Assembly (NCBI GenBank): GCA_965153455.1
Contig: OZ234503.1
Coordinates: 9,119,118-9,183,117 of the forward strand
Source: Sphagnum compactum
Lineage: Eukaryota > Bryophyta > Sphagnopsida > Sphagnales
Direction: 5' to 3'
DNA: 64,000 nt
Both the position numbers and the translations under genes were made by a program. A model generated the notes under the pieces. The model ran no database searches and was not told the DNA's origin. It was given only the letters and a program-made list of their open reading frames with translations. Below are positions 53,101 to 64,000 of this stretch, piece by piece (within the stretch, counting starts at the first letter, position 1; each line of letters begins with the position of its first letter).

Positions 53101-56100
53101 TTTCAAGTTGTTACAAATAATTTTATATGTTGAGATTGACATGTTTGAATATTGAATGTCAAAATCTCCCCCAAATTCAGAAGTGGGGTGTTTGGGTTTC
53201 AACAATCTTATCATGGATTCATCTATCACATGCTGATTTTTCTGATGTATATCTCATTTTGTGAATTTCACATAGGTCTTGACACGCAGGCCATTTGCTA
53301 GCCTCTTGAAGTGTGTCCCCAACATGTTTCCTTCTCTATGTTCTCAAAATGCCCTTGTAGGGTCCAAGCACAAAGAAACTATATGGGTAAAAATTTCGCC
53401 CTAGACACAAAGTTTGGCCCAAAGATCCAAAAACAAATTCATGCAAAATTTATTGCACCCCAAAAAATTAGAAGTCTTTTGTCTAGCTAAAAAAAAGAAA
53501 TGCTTATTACAAAATAACATTAATTATCATGCTAGATCATTGTTGGAGATTTACATTACAATATCTTTTATATATGTCTTTGGTACTTAATTTTTGGCTC
53601 CTAAATTGCTGCAGGTGTGTCCATGTTCAGGTAAGGTGGAGGTAGCATGTGTCTTGGCAGAGGCAGGACATGTTTGTCAAGTGATTTTGTCCATAGCCCA
53701 TGGATTGGATGACATGACGTTCCCCATGTCCTTTGACTTGCACATTGGAAGAAACATGGATGAGCTCCACCTTGCACTTGAGGTTTCTAAGCCCTCTTGT
53801 TGTGCACCTTCATGAATTCAGTTAATTATGTCCTTGGTATCAAAACAATTGTCCAAGAATGTGTTATTCATCCCGTTGGTCTTTTTTTAAAAATTTATGT
53901 ACATGATGGATTATGTCAACTATCATTCATGTTTAGGTCAAACCAAGTAAAATGGTTTAATTCACGCAATTATCATGTATTCAATTACATGAATTATCAC
54001 AATTGAATATATCTCACATTTTCACATTACTCAGGGTTTTTAAATTTGGGGATCACAATAACCTAATTGGGTTGTGGGGGCTTTTTTCTTTTATTTATTT
54101 TTCTTTATTTATTTACATGCAAGCGAGCTCATTGGATTTTATGTGAAATCAAGATGACTGAAAAATGGTAAAAAAGCAAACAAGTAATGTGTCCTTTGTC
54201 TATATGAGCTTCACAAGTGATGGTCAAGTTTATGTTGAAGCCTAGGGAATCAAAATACCACGATGCCCAAGTGGAACCCAATTGCAATATCAAGTGCCAA
54301 GAGCTATGAATTTAGATGGCATGCTTCTAACAAAGGACATGTCCGAAGAGAAAGCTTGGAATTTTTTATACGACTTTTGAACAGCATGATATGGAGATCG
54401 ACTTTCTCACACGAGTGGTTGTCTTTACTTTCCATCCGGCCAATACTAGCCTCCCCATGACCCTTGGCAAGGTAAACCCTACTATAATCAATTTTAATGA
54501 ATAAATTAACGTTGGCATGTGGTACGAAATATAGTTTATTGACAAATTATCATCCAAGTTTTTTGACCCATTGAAGTTATATTAATTTGACTAAACAAGT
54601 TGGGTAGTTGTAATTCACAGTTGGAGGTTCTAGGCATCTCTTTACCTTGGCAAAGACTTTGCAAGGAATTTGATATAAGCATAGACACCATTACATCTGA
54701 GCTCAACAATAGTAGTCAAAGAATTGATGGAGTCACTCACACAATTGTTCCTCCAACCTCAAACTCAAACTCAACACACGAAGTGAATATTGACATAGAT
54801 CAATGCAACATAGTTTTGGCATCAAAGTCTCTTGGCACTTGGAAACCTTTTGTAGCTTCAAATTTTGAGAAGTGTCAAAATGCTTCTTTCGCAACAAATG
54901 GTGCTATTGCAACATATATCCAACTTGTCACCACTTTTTGTAATAATGGTCATGTATGTGCAATGAAGCAAAGGTGTTTTGTAAATTTAATGCAAAATTT
55001 TATTTTCACTTGAATAGAAAAGCCACGTATATTATACCTAGTTTAACAATACACTTAAAAATTACCCGAATATGAATTATGAAGCAAAATGGTTTAAATT
55101 TCAGCTTCTTTCGGAGTACATATAAATTTATGACAATCATTTCCATAAACTTATATTTCCCCAAATATGGGGACGCAATTAGTTTGACTTTATAAACCTT
55201 TCGAGCACTATTGGATTAGTAAACTTTGTTTGTGTTCATTAGATAACTACCAAGAGGAATTGATCAATATGTGCAGGGAAAACCATTAACATATCAAGAA
55301 GCAATGGAGCTTGAGATTATGCGCCTCCGTTTAGGGTTGTCAATTGCACAAAGAAATTCTAGTTTAATATCAAAAGCTCAAGATCCGGCATTTTTTAATC
55401 CTAATCAACTTATTCACTTGGGATATGCAATTCAAGTAACAAAAAAATTGAAAATTGTGAATAAGAATAGAAAATTGATTTCTGCAATTGTGTAAGAAAT
55501 TTGTGAACGCTTTAAATTTTCCAATAGAAGGGGACCCAATTTATAAAAAACAATTGATTTATCAAACAATAGATTTTTGTGATTTAGTCTTTTGTGTATA
55601 TTAATTATACAAGTTTTTGTATATCAACTTGTATAGTTATACAAGTTGTTGTTTGGATGTAGGTTCAAAATGTTACACAACATTTAACTACAATAGCACA
55701 AACAAAAATTGAGGACAAGAAGCTTGCAATTATAGGGTTGCAACCAGAAGATGCTGCAAATATTGAGGTTTTGGATGAGCAATGTCATCAGATTGAATGC
55801 ACCCACCCAAATTGCAATCTATGGCTTTTGCATCGAACAGTGAACAAGGTGGTTGGTAATGAGCTGAGGCCATTAGATTGCATTCCACCACTTATGAAAT
55901 GTGTTGAATGCAAACAATTTGTACCCTGTAGTCAGTGCCTATCAAGCTACAACAACGCCCATAGTTTGCTGTCGGCATGTACTTGCTTAAATTGTGGCCC
56001 TCCATTGAAAGAAGACAACAATAATATGGTATTATTCTGTAAGCATTGTGTTCAAGGACCAGATCACCTTGTGAAAGATGCAATGCTCTTAGTTTCAATT

Positions 56101-58978
56101 CACATGCAAATTTCCATGCACCACCGAATGCGCATTATGGCAGCTGCCACCAAGGCTTTGAAGGAGCTTGTCAGCTTGGGACTTGGTGCTCAAAGAGAAT
56201 TGCCTTATGGAGACACATTGCCTTGGTTACATTCTGGGGAGATCTCGGTTGCTGAATACCCGAATGCAACTTTTGTAACCTCTGTAAGTCTTGGTTGCTG
56301 AATATTTGAATGTAACTTTTGTAAGTTCTGTAAGTCCTTATGTATTGATGACATGCATGAGAGATTGGCCATGGAAGAAATTGTTACTTTGTTCAAATTC
56401 TTCTTCGCAACTTCTTCTTAAAGACATTAGAGTTATTCGTAAAGTAAGACAAACACAGCACCAGATCCCTGAGTTTCGTCATACACAGGGTGAGATTAAA
56501 AGAAAACTTGCAAAAAAGTACATTAGCATTCAAGGGGGGGGGTGAAACTCAGAAAACCATCAATTTTGGTGATAAACTGAGTTTTATCCTGTCTTTTTCC
56601 TGAGTGCCTCCACTGCTGCTACATATATTTTCACTGCCCTTATGTGTACAACTACTATAATCAGTCTTGAACCTTGTGCATTAATAAAATGTCCTTACTT
56701 TGCGGATACCACTGAAAGAGGGGATAGGGGGTGAAACAAGGCCCAAAGACAGGGTGAAGACAAGGTTACTTTACAGATAACTCTACTCTATTATATTGAA
56801 CATTCTATTGAATTTTATTCTTATTATTTTATTGGGAGCATGTGTAGGTGCCAACAGCAAATGAATCAGCACCCTTGGACTCACTCCTAACACCTTGGAA
56901 CATGGGATCACATGAAAGTTATTGGCATGCACCAGTGGGAGTGCATTCAGTCGAGTTTTGTATTGCTTTGGCCACGCCTGCATTTGTCTCTGGCGTTGTC
57001 TTTATCATTGACATTTGTGGCCATACCAATCTTGACATCCCAATAGTAAGAATGCCTCATATCAACTTGGTTTTCGTGATAGGTTTAGGGCGGGTTTTGA
57101 GTAAACCCTAAACCCAAGGAGAAGGGCACTGGCAAAATAAGGGTATTATTGCCTAAGGTGGTAGCCATGGGTGGTGCCCATATTCTAGTTATGCACTCAT
57201 GCAAGGGCCTTACTAAGTGCTAGAAATGTAAAATAGTAAGGAACCTTATGTTTTGTATGAATAAACAGTTTAGAATGTAAAATGTAAGGTTTCTCCTTCA
57301 AAACACAAGATGCTTCCCTTGGACTTCAATGAATCTTATGTTTTTAAGGAAGCCTCCAATTACACAAAGAAATTTCTAGCAATGCTTTACGTAGCATTTT
57401 CACAAGTAACAAAATGGTGGGAACATTTAGCTAGAAGTCTAAATAACGAATGCTTGTGAAAGGGGTTGACAGTTTGGGTTCACATTAGTGTAAAAGGTTG
57501 GCATTAAGGAGGTTGTGGAAAACATTTTGTTTTGATTTAACAAGCTTTGGTTGCTTTATGGGCATGCTTGATTGTTAATTTGAAGGTAAATTGCTTCAGT
57601 ATATTCGATTCATTTACACCTTTCTTGAATACTAGGTAACTAACCATCACAAAAAAACATCTATTTTGCAAGGTGGACATTTGGTGTGGCAACATGATGG
57701 GAGAGAAGGAGCAAAATTATGTAGGGTGTTGGGATATTCCAAATCTTGTTGAAACTGGTATTGCACAACATATATATGGCCCTCCAAAATTGGGGGAAGT
57801 TCCTCCCCGCCATGTGCGTTTCCAATTTACAACTACAACGTGTTGCCGTATGGTTCGACTTAAGCTTATGTTGCCTTTTCCTAGGCTACAAGGCAAAAGC
57901 TTTCCACTACCAACTACTATGGTGGGGATGCCATCAATCCATTTGAAGAAGATCATCATCGTTGGAAAACAACATTTTGTTGATGACATGCTCATGCCAT
58001 CTTTCCTACATTCAGAGAAATCAGCTCTGAGGACCTTCTTGGAGGCACCCCCTCACTTGAACCGTAGTGAAGTAAGAATCATTGCATATTATCATGTGCA
58101 ACAGCATTCATTTCAGAGGAAAGTAGAAAAGTTTAGGAATCATGATATATTTTGCCCACAATACTACAACCTATTTTCTAAATATAATGACTTCAAGTTT
58201 TTCCCCTCATAATGTAAGGATAGGGGCCATAATGTAAGCCTTTGTACTTGTAGCAAACATTGTACTATGGAAAAGCCCAATCTCATGAGTTGCTTTTGAT
58301 GCAATTTGTGGAATTTTCTGTGCATATTGTTAGGTCCAAGTTGAGATGGAGACTGCACTTGAAGCTGGGAGAATAGTAGAGCAATTGGTGGCAGCATCTC
58401 ATGTGACAAATGTGGCAGGTTTTTGGTTAAACTCACCTGGATTATGCAGATTGGAATCAAAACAAATCCTGTTGTCTACTTGCCACTCATGGAAGCGTCT
58501 GGATGTGGCGCTTTCTAGTTGCCTTGATGAATCCTTCATCACTCCTGCAAGTTTATATATCCGTGTCATTTCTCTCCAGGTTCAATATTGACTTCAAGCT
58601 GCATAGCATAAACATTGCACTGAATTGTTAGTGTTTTCGCCCACTGATAATAACTAACCACCCATCATCACAAGCAAATTTCATGCCTGTTTGATTGCTG
58701 CGTTTTTCTGATTCTACATGTTGCAGGAAATCAAGAAACCACAGTGCTTGGGAGACTACATCATTCCAATAACAAAAGCAGGAACACCCCTCTACTTTGA
58801 TTTTCAAGAGCCGGTCTTGGCAAGAAGGTTTGTGTTTAAGCTTCTTGGCAATATTTCCGCCTTTGCTCATCAGGCCAATGATGATGTACAACACGAAGTG
58901 TTAGGAAAAGACTTAAGCTTGTTGCCAAGGAGTCTATCTCTTGTTGACAAAGTTCACATGTACCATTATGTTCCTTAG
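50131..58978 (+). CDS. SAC9: SAC9-type phosphoinositide phosphatase with WW domain
   Basis: Plant SAC9 acts on phosphoinositides in endocytic traffic and stress responses; the SAC-WW layout is plant-specific. Exons: 50131-50721, 50994-51126, 51757-52967, 53615-53782, 54246-54471, 54621-54953, 55277-55435, 55663-56283, 56848-57045, 57673-58071, 58334-58579, 58727-58978. Read through, they code about 1511 aa against about 1630 in Arabidopsis. The SAC domain covers exons 1-3; the catalytic loop is RFNCGNSLNRTN, where Arabidopsis has CADSLDRT, so C-x5-R is kept but both Asp are Asn. The WW domain (LPPGWEERND...TTTWCHP) follows. EAMELEIMRLRL and the C-terminal YFDF and FKLLG blocks match the family. 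Exon 5 has one extra T (run 54375-54378), giving TGA at 54378-54380 after codon 745; downstream exons stay open. Sequencing error and a recent pseudogene both fit. Confidence 0.92.
56243..56334 (+). repeat. 46-bp tandem duplication carrying a splice donor
   Basis: 56243-56288 and 56289-56334 are two copies of one 46-bp unit spanning the end of SAC9 exon 8 and its GTAAGT donor. Copy 2 has TTT for CCC and other mostly C-to-T changes, and also ends in GTAAGT. The first donor keeps the frame to exon 9; using the second would hit a TGA at the start of copy 2. Confidence 0.88.
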
Positions 58979-60341
58979 AGAAAGCCAAACAACCCCGACC
59001 ATTTCAAAAAAGAACATCAGGATTGAATCTTAATAAGAAGATTTATTGGTGTTCCATGTGCATTATTGTCCTCATAACAGACAGGTATGTCACAAAACAC
59101 CCAAAGCAAAAAAACATAAACACTCTATTTATGTTTGAACCACCCAAGATATCTTGAAAATGTCCCAGGTGATTGGAAGAGTAGAATAGTTGGGAGAATA
59201 GAACTGACCTGCAGTCTTCAGTGAGGTTGAAAAAACTATCGATTCGTTCCACCCAGTAGCAACTTTGTCACTGAAGCCTTGTTTTCAAATTCAGTAGCCC
59301 GAAGTTCATTGTGGAGATTCTGAGGGCCTGGCAATACATCCAAGAAATGGTTTGACTCTGTGCAACATGCTGCAGATCCCAGCTATCAGATATCACAATA
59401 CCAAATAAACGGGTTAGAGGCAAGCAAGCACAACCTAGCCCCAAGGCTGGATGTAAGTGCTGAACATAGGTAAAAACATCCAGGAAGAAGATACCGTGCC
59501 AAACCCAACAAATTGATCTACAGCTGATTGACCATGCCACACATGTCCTAAGAGAAAAAGGCTTCAACAGTCCTGCAGTCATTATCATAAAAGCCAAGAG
59601 ACAGCCATTACAAAACACAGACTCTTGTCAAATGCACACGGCAGAACAAATGCCCTCCTCCAACTGTCTACAATTGTCAAAACTGTAATAATGATAAAGA
59701 ACTTCAAAACCCAGAAGTCAATGGTTTACAAAAATACAGACTCTTGTCCATGCTGCACTGTTCTCTACTTGTCAACAAAAGTCAAACTCAGAGGCATCAC
59801 AATAAAGATTCACCTCTCAATCTTGGAGAACCCACCAACTCCACAACCAAGTGTACATAAACAACTGCCTGATTCACCAAATTATGTCAAGAAAGCCCGA
59901 GGCTGTGCAGGCTTTACCAGAGGAATAAGGGCCTGCACGATGCGAAGCCGATATATCACCATCTTCTTAGAACTGCCACAACATTCATGCTGCTAAAGAA
60001 TTAACCCTAAAATTCTCAATCAATAAACCCTACCTGAATTGTGTCCTCCCAACCCAACAAAATCCTAAGTCATAATATACTACTATGGTTTGGGACAAAC
60101 AATATTACTACACTAGAACTAATGACATTAGCTAGTGCAGGTGATCCAAGGTGCATTAGGGGTAGTCCATTTCTCTATCTGGTATGGACAACCATACTGG
60201 GTTTATAATTAGAGTTGTTGCTTTGAGCATGGAGAGATGAAGGACCTGCCTGACAGGCCTCTCTCCATTTCCTCTTGCATGATATAATAAATATGTATGT
60301 ATCTCTCTCTCTCTATATATATATGGCAGTGCCCACAGGGG
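58979..60341. other. SAC9 3' flank
   Basis: No convincing coding frame on either strand. A short TC/TA microsatellite lies at 60302-60325. Confidence 0.5.
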
Positions 60342-60599
60342 TTATATCCTGCGGACTGGTGAAATCTTGTATGTCTTTACAACCTCATCCATGGACATGT
60401 GGCAACTAGCCATTTTGATCTTGTGGATTGCCTGAGGCGGGGACTTTCTTTGAGGCCTAGTCGTCTTTGGATTGCACAACTTCAGCCATACTGACACTGC
60501 CTCTTTCAGACCAAGGAGCCAACTGGTGCCAGTTTCCATACAGATCCTCAGCCATGAAACCCTAAGTGGGAATAATCTTTGCCCTTTGCATGGTGCCAT
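60342..60599 (-). other. Cluster of small ORFs, unassigned
   Basis: An 85-codon frame (60599-60342) overlaps a 32-codon one in another frame (60555-60457, starting MAEDLYGNWHQL). The end of the long frame also begins with ATGs of its own (60413, MASCHMSMDEVV). I do not recognise the products. They could be uORFs or a terminal exon of a minus-strand transcript starting near the GC-rich block at 62 kb. Confidence 0.3.
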
Positions 60600-61121
60600 T
60601 CACAGGCCCCTGGTTGTGTATGTCTCAGCCTGAAAGCCAGCAAGCAGAAATGTCAAACAACTTGCAACTTGCAACAAGCATTGATTTGAAACTTGGACAG
60701 ATCAAGATTTCAGCTCTGAAACTAAAGCGGGAAAACCTGACAGTTCATAGAATCCCTGTTCTTGCCATGTGAAAAGGGCCAGTGTGCTCTCTTAAACGAT
60801 AACAATTCCGGTTGCGTTTCACTGTCGGAGTGTCATGTCCTATTCTCCATCTCTTTTGTCCGCAATGGCGACTGGAGCAGAGTAGACGACCAAACAATCA
60901 AAAGGAAAGTACCTTCCGCTTTGTAATTTGCTCTTTGAGACACCGATAGAAACGAACGCACGGAAATTTCTCCATTCCTATACTAAGGATTAAGAGTCGG
61001 AAGATCATCATCTTGTTCGCAAATATGTTCTTGAAAACAGAAATTGAAGAAGGCTAAGAACGATTTTCAAAAGGTAATACATACGCGGCGACATGCAAGG
61101 CCTCACATAAGCAGATCCTCA

Positions 61122-61273
61122 CCTATTAATAAGTCTGGTGCTCCCCGCAGCAGCAGTCGCAAAAACGGTAGCGATGGATTGATCTTCCACAAGGCCTATC
61201 CTGTTAATAAGTCCGGTACTCCATCGCAGCAGCCGCGAAAACAGCGGCGATGGATTGCTTTTCCACAAAGCTA
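61122..61273. repeat. Two-copy 78-bp tandem duplication
   Basis: Units start at 61122 and 61200 (CCTATTAATAAGTCTGGT and CCTGTTAATAAGTCCGGT) and share GCGATGGATTG and TTCCACAA. The period is a multiple of three, so a plus-strand frame repeats too, but nothing else supports coding. Confidence 0.85.
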
Positions 61274-61859
61274 GAAGCTTTTTCACAGACTAGAAGAGCA
61301 AATTCTGTTACACGCATGAAGAGAAAATTCGAAAACACGATGCATCCGTCCTTTCTCACCAAATCTGACCAGCGCACAACGACACAGCCGGAAATCGATA
61401 CGCAAACAGGAAATCCAGAGGACGGAGTAATAATACGTAGTAACATAAACACACCTAACATCGTCGCTGTAGCACAAGAGAAATCTCTCAAGAAAACAAG
61501 AAAAAAGCTCCAGAATCCAAGAAAGAAAGAAAAAAAAAACACGAAGTCATTTCACGCTTCACCGATGCAAGAAAGGAAACGACAGAAACAAAAAAACAAG
61601 TTACCTTCAAAGAGCGAATTCTTGAGCTATAAAGCACGCTGATGAAAGGCGCGAGTATCAAAACCATGATCCACGCCTTCTTCGCTCAAGATTGGTACCA
61701 GATTGCGTTGAAAAACTAGAGAGAATTCGCACAATTGGAGCAGGGAAATGATCAAAGCCGTTGACGACTTGCGAAGGAGAAATCAACCAGAAAAAAAAAA
61801 ACTGAATTTTTTAAATAATTAAAAAAATTATTAAAAAAAATACAAGAACAAAAGAAAAC

Positions 61860-62260
61860 CTCAGTTTGTTTCAGGAATCGGTAAGCGCTCTGGCGTGGAA
61901 GAGCTATACCGATTTCTGCGCCGCAAACGAAGGCGCGCGCCGGCCCGCTCTCCCTTTGTACAGAGACGACGGCTTTGGTTTTCGCGTAGCACAGTAAGCA
62001 AAGAACGCCAACCGAAAGCTCTCGAGAGCACGGTAACGACGGACGGACGGAAAACATTCATCCGACAGAACACGATAATCCTCCAAACTGATGAATAGAA
62101 AGAAAATTATCCATCCCCGTTAGGGATGATTATCATCTATTTCACCCCCTCATTCCTCCTCGTAATAACAGCATCAACAGCAGCGAACGAAATACGTACG
62201 GCATCTGTCCGTCCGTCAGTCCGTCTTAGCACGTGGCAGGAAAGTTTGTCCTGGCTTGGC
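61860..62260. promoter_or_regulatory. GC-rich, CpG-rich block
   Basis: In strong contrast to its AT-rich surroundings, this block has GCGCGCGCCGG, many CG dinucleotides and GGAC/GTCC runs (near 62039-62050 and 62210-62225). It resembles the promoter block of the FAS1-like gene. The gene it serves, and its direction, were not found. Confidence 0.4.
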
Positions 62261-64000
62261 TTGAGAGAGAGAGGAGGAACGGATGGATGAGTATTTTCGA
62301 TAGCGTCAATGAAAGCAGATGAAAGTGGATGGCTTTCCAAGGGGGCCACAATTTTCTGTCCATTTTCTGGCACGATAGGACTCGACTCTGGAGGGCTTTT
62401 TTCTATGGACAGAGAATTTATTAATTCGTGTGTCTTCTGAGAGAGGCTTTTAATTGAGGAATGTCAGATGATTGTTATTTAGGGCTTGTCATCTAAGGGG
62501 CATAAGTTAAATGTATTTTTTAATTTTGTTGAAGCCCGCAGTACATGTACTTTAGGTTAAACCCATAGTCTACGTTAAACCCTAAACATGTCATGAATGC
62601 AATTATTGGGGCATTACTTTGTCCTTTTTTGTTATTTTAAAATTAATTTCCACAAACCTATCGCTTTGAGTATTTTTATTTTATTTTTTAATTAAAAAAA
62701 AACTCTCATGTTGCTCCAAAAGTGGCGATCAGCCACAAGAGAGGATTTAGTCAAATCTGGTTAAAAAACAAATAAGAGAAATAGAAAATCTAGGAATCCA
62801 CTAGAATCCATATGTTCATGAACTACTAGAACCTATTAATTAAATATGATGATTTCAAAAGAAGATAGCTAAACATTTTTTGAAGGCTATAAAATTTGCT
62901 CAAATCCTTCAAAAATCTCGATGATTTCATAACTTTCTTTCTCAAAATGTGACAAATTTTTTGAAATATTTTCAAAAGAGTTCCCTTGACCATGTTGCTT
63001 GGGAGTTTTTTTAATAGCAAAATGATGCAAATTCACCCCAAAAGAAAAAATCACGGGTCACTTCATCTAATGAAGATATTAATAATGTACCTATATAATC
63101 AGGTGACAAGAATTGATTCCACCAATTCCTTCTCTTCCATCCCAGGCTAAGGTTCTCATTAGTCTCAAACAACATTGAACGGGTATATTGATAGAATCTT
63201 GATATATAGATCGGTATTGGTCTTGCTATCAAACAATAGATTACATTGAATAAAAACTCAAGAAGTTCATTGCTTTTTCCTTGAGAGCTTTTTTTTCTTT
63301 TCTATTTTGTCCTTCCGTCTCCAATTTTCTCCTTCGTTGAACTATCAAAAAAATTATTCACATGCTGTCTGCCATTTCAATGAAGGTAAAATATCATCAT
63401 GAAATACCACCCCCATCTTAATATTATCGAACTGGTATCAAGATTCACAAATCACAATTATTGCTACTATTGAGGGACATAAGTACATCGACAGCGGACA
63501 TTGCCTGCCTTCACGGAATCTGTGTGGTCTCTTATGTGAAATCTCCCGTCTGACGCAGGAGTGGGAAATTTCGCCTGGTAAGCTTGCCCAGGGTTTAAGG
63601 GTTTAGACCAAGGTTTAGGGTTTTGCCCTCCAAATGCATTGTGGCATTTCTCTGAGGTTTTTAGGTTGGGCACAGGTCCTCTCTCCTCTCCTATCCTATC
63701 AATGTGAACACCAAAGATGTGATTTCTAATTCCCAGGTGAAGGGGGGTTAACAAGTTGGAAACAGACCTTGCTTGCTCTGGGCAGCAATGGGTGTTCCGA
63801 TTTCAACTGGTGAATCACTTCCTTTGTTTTTCTAGTGTTGTGGGACGGCATGTTATGAAAAAAGCAAGGGAATTTGCGATTTTCTTAAAGCTCCTATCCA
63901 GGAGGTAGCCACCAGTATTGTTTTTTTCTCCTAACAAAATCTTTTGACCAAAGAAATAGGATTTTTTTATAATCATTTTTTGGTTTTCCTAGAGTAGATT
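62261..64000. other. AT-rich DNA with telomere-like motifs
   Basis: AAACCCTAAAC near 62577-62587 and AGGGTTTAAGGGTTTAG...TTTAGGGTTTT at 63591-63632 are short interstitial telomere-type repeats. TGGTATCAAGAT near 63433 looks like a primer binding site, but no LTR pair was found. Confidence 0.4.

Noticed and set aside
61250-61642. 130-codon Lys-rich plus-strand frame
   Set aside because: Low-complexity A-rich sequence starting in a tandem repeat, with no domain.
63420-63760. TGGTATCAAGAT primer-site-like sequence with a 95-codon minus-strand frame
   Set aside because: No LTR pair or retroelement domain found; the match to the iMet site is partial.

Overview
This is nuclear DNA from a land plant. 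The genes have GT-AG introns, four are recognisable plant genes (26S proteasome RPT3, CAF-1 large subunit FAS1, a CLC-e/f type chloride channel, a SAC9-type phosphoinositide phosphatase), there are plant tRNA-Asn(GUU) genes, and telo-box (AAACCCTA) motifs recur. Gene spacing is wide, the DNA between genes is AT-rich and full of decayed transposons, and one Ty3/gypsy element uses a tRNA-iMet primer site. This fits a large, repeat-rich genome such as a fern, lycophyte, bryophyte or gymnosperm. The sequence alone does not settle the clade.

Layout. 1-4.3 kb is AT-rich with no gene seen. 4.3-7.7 kb holds RPT3 (+, six exons) behind a 43-bp tandem repeat rich in telo-boxes. 8.4-9.2 kb has a near-perfect 28-bp-arm hairpin and two tandem tRNA-Asn genes (-). 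10.2-14.1 kb holds a FAS1-like gene (+, six exons) whose leader has E2F-type sites and a diverged ~140-bp tandem repeat. 15.7-20.7 kb holds a CLC channel (-, nine exons), convergent with FAS1, with an odd 5' end. 21.9-23.0 kb has two copies of a ~210-bp terminal-inverted-repeat element. 23.4-24.6 kb is a broken delta-9 acyl desaturase, and 27.0-28.2 kb a dead pogo/Tigger-like transposase. 28-36 kb is AT-rich with simple and tandem repeats. 36.4-38.3 kb is a 616-codon open frame encoding a poly-Q protein with one CCHC zinc knuckle and a retropepsin-like domain but no reverse transcriptase. 38.55-46.98 kb is a complete but inactive Ty3/gypsy element (-) with ~1.1-kb LTRs. 50.1-59.0 kb is a 12-exon SAC9 homologue (+). 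59-64 kb has a GC-rich, promoter-like block near 61.9-62.3 kb and unassigned small ORFs.

The genes do not form a pathway; they are unlinked housekeeping genes between transposon debris. The observations I rate highest are: (1) the 616-aa Gag-protease-like gene, possibly a domesticated retroelement; (2) the SAC9 homologue, where both Asp residues around the catalytic Cys are Asn and exon 5 has a one-base frameshift; (3) the CLC 5' end, where a 44-codon upstream ORF overlaps an in-frame ATG as ATGA, although a single missing base could equally explain it; (4) a transposase frame kept for ~1 kb but carrying six stops, part of a wider C-to-T/G-to-A decay pattern; and (5) a small transposon with a related empty site 3 kb away.

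Exon borders were placed by eye from GT/AG signals, phase and family conservation. No search or alignment program was run.
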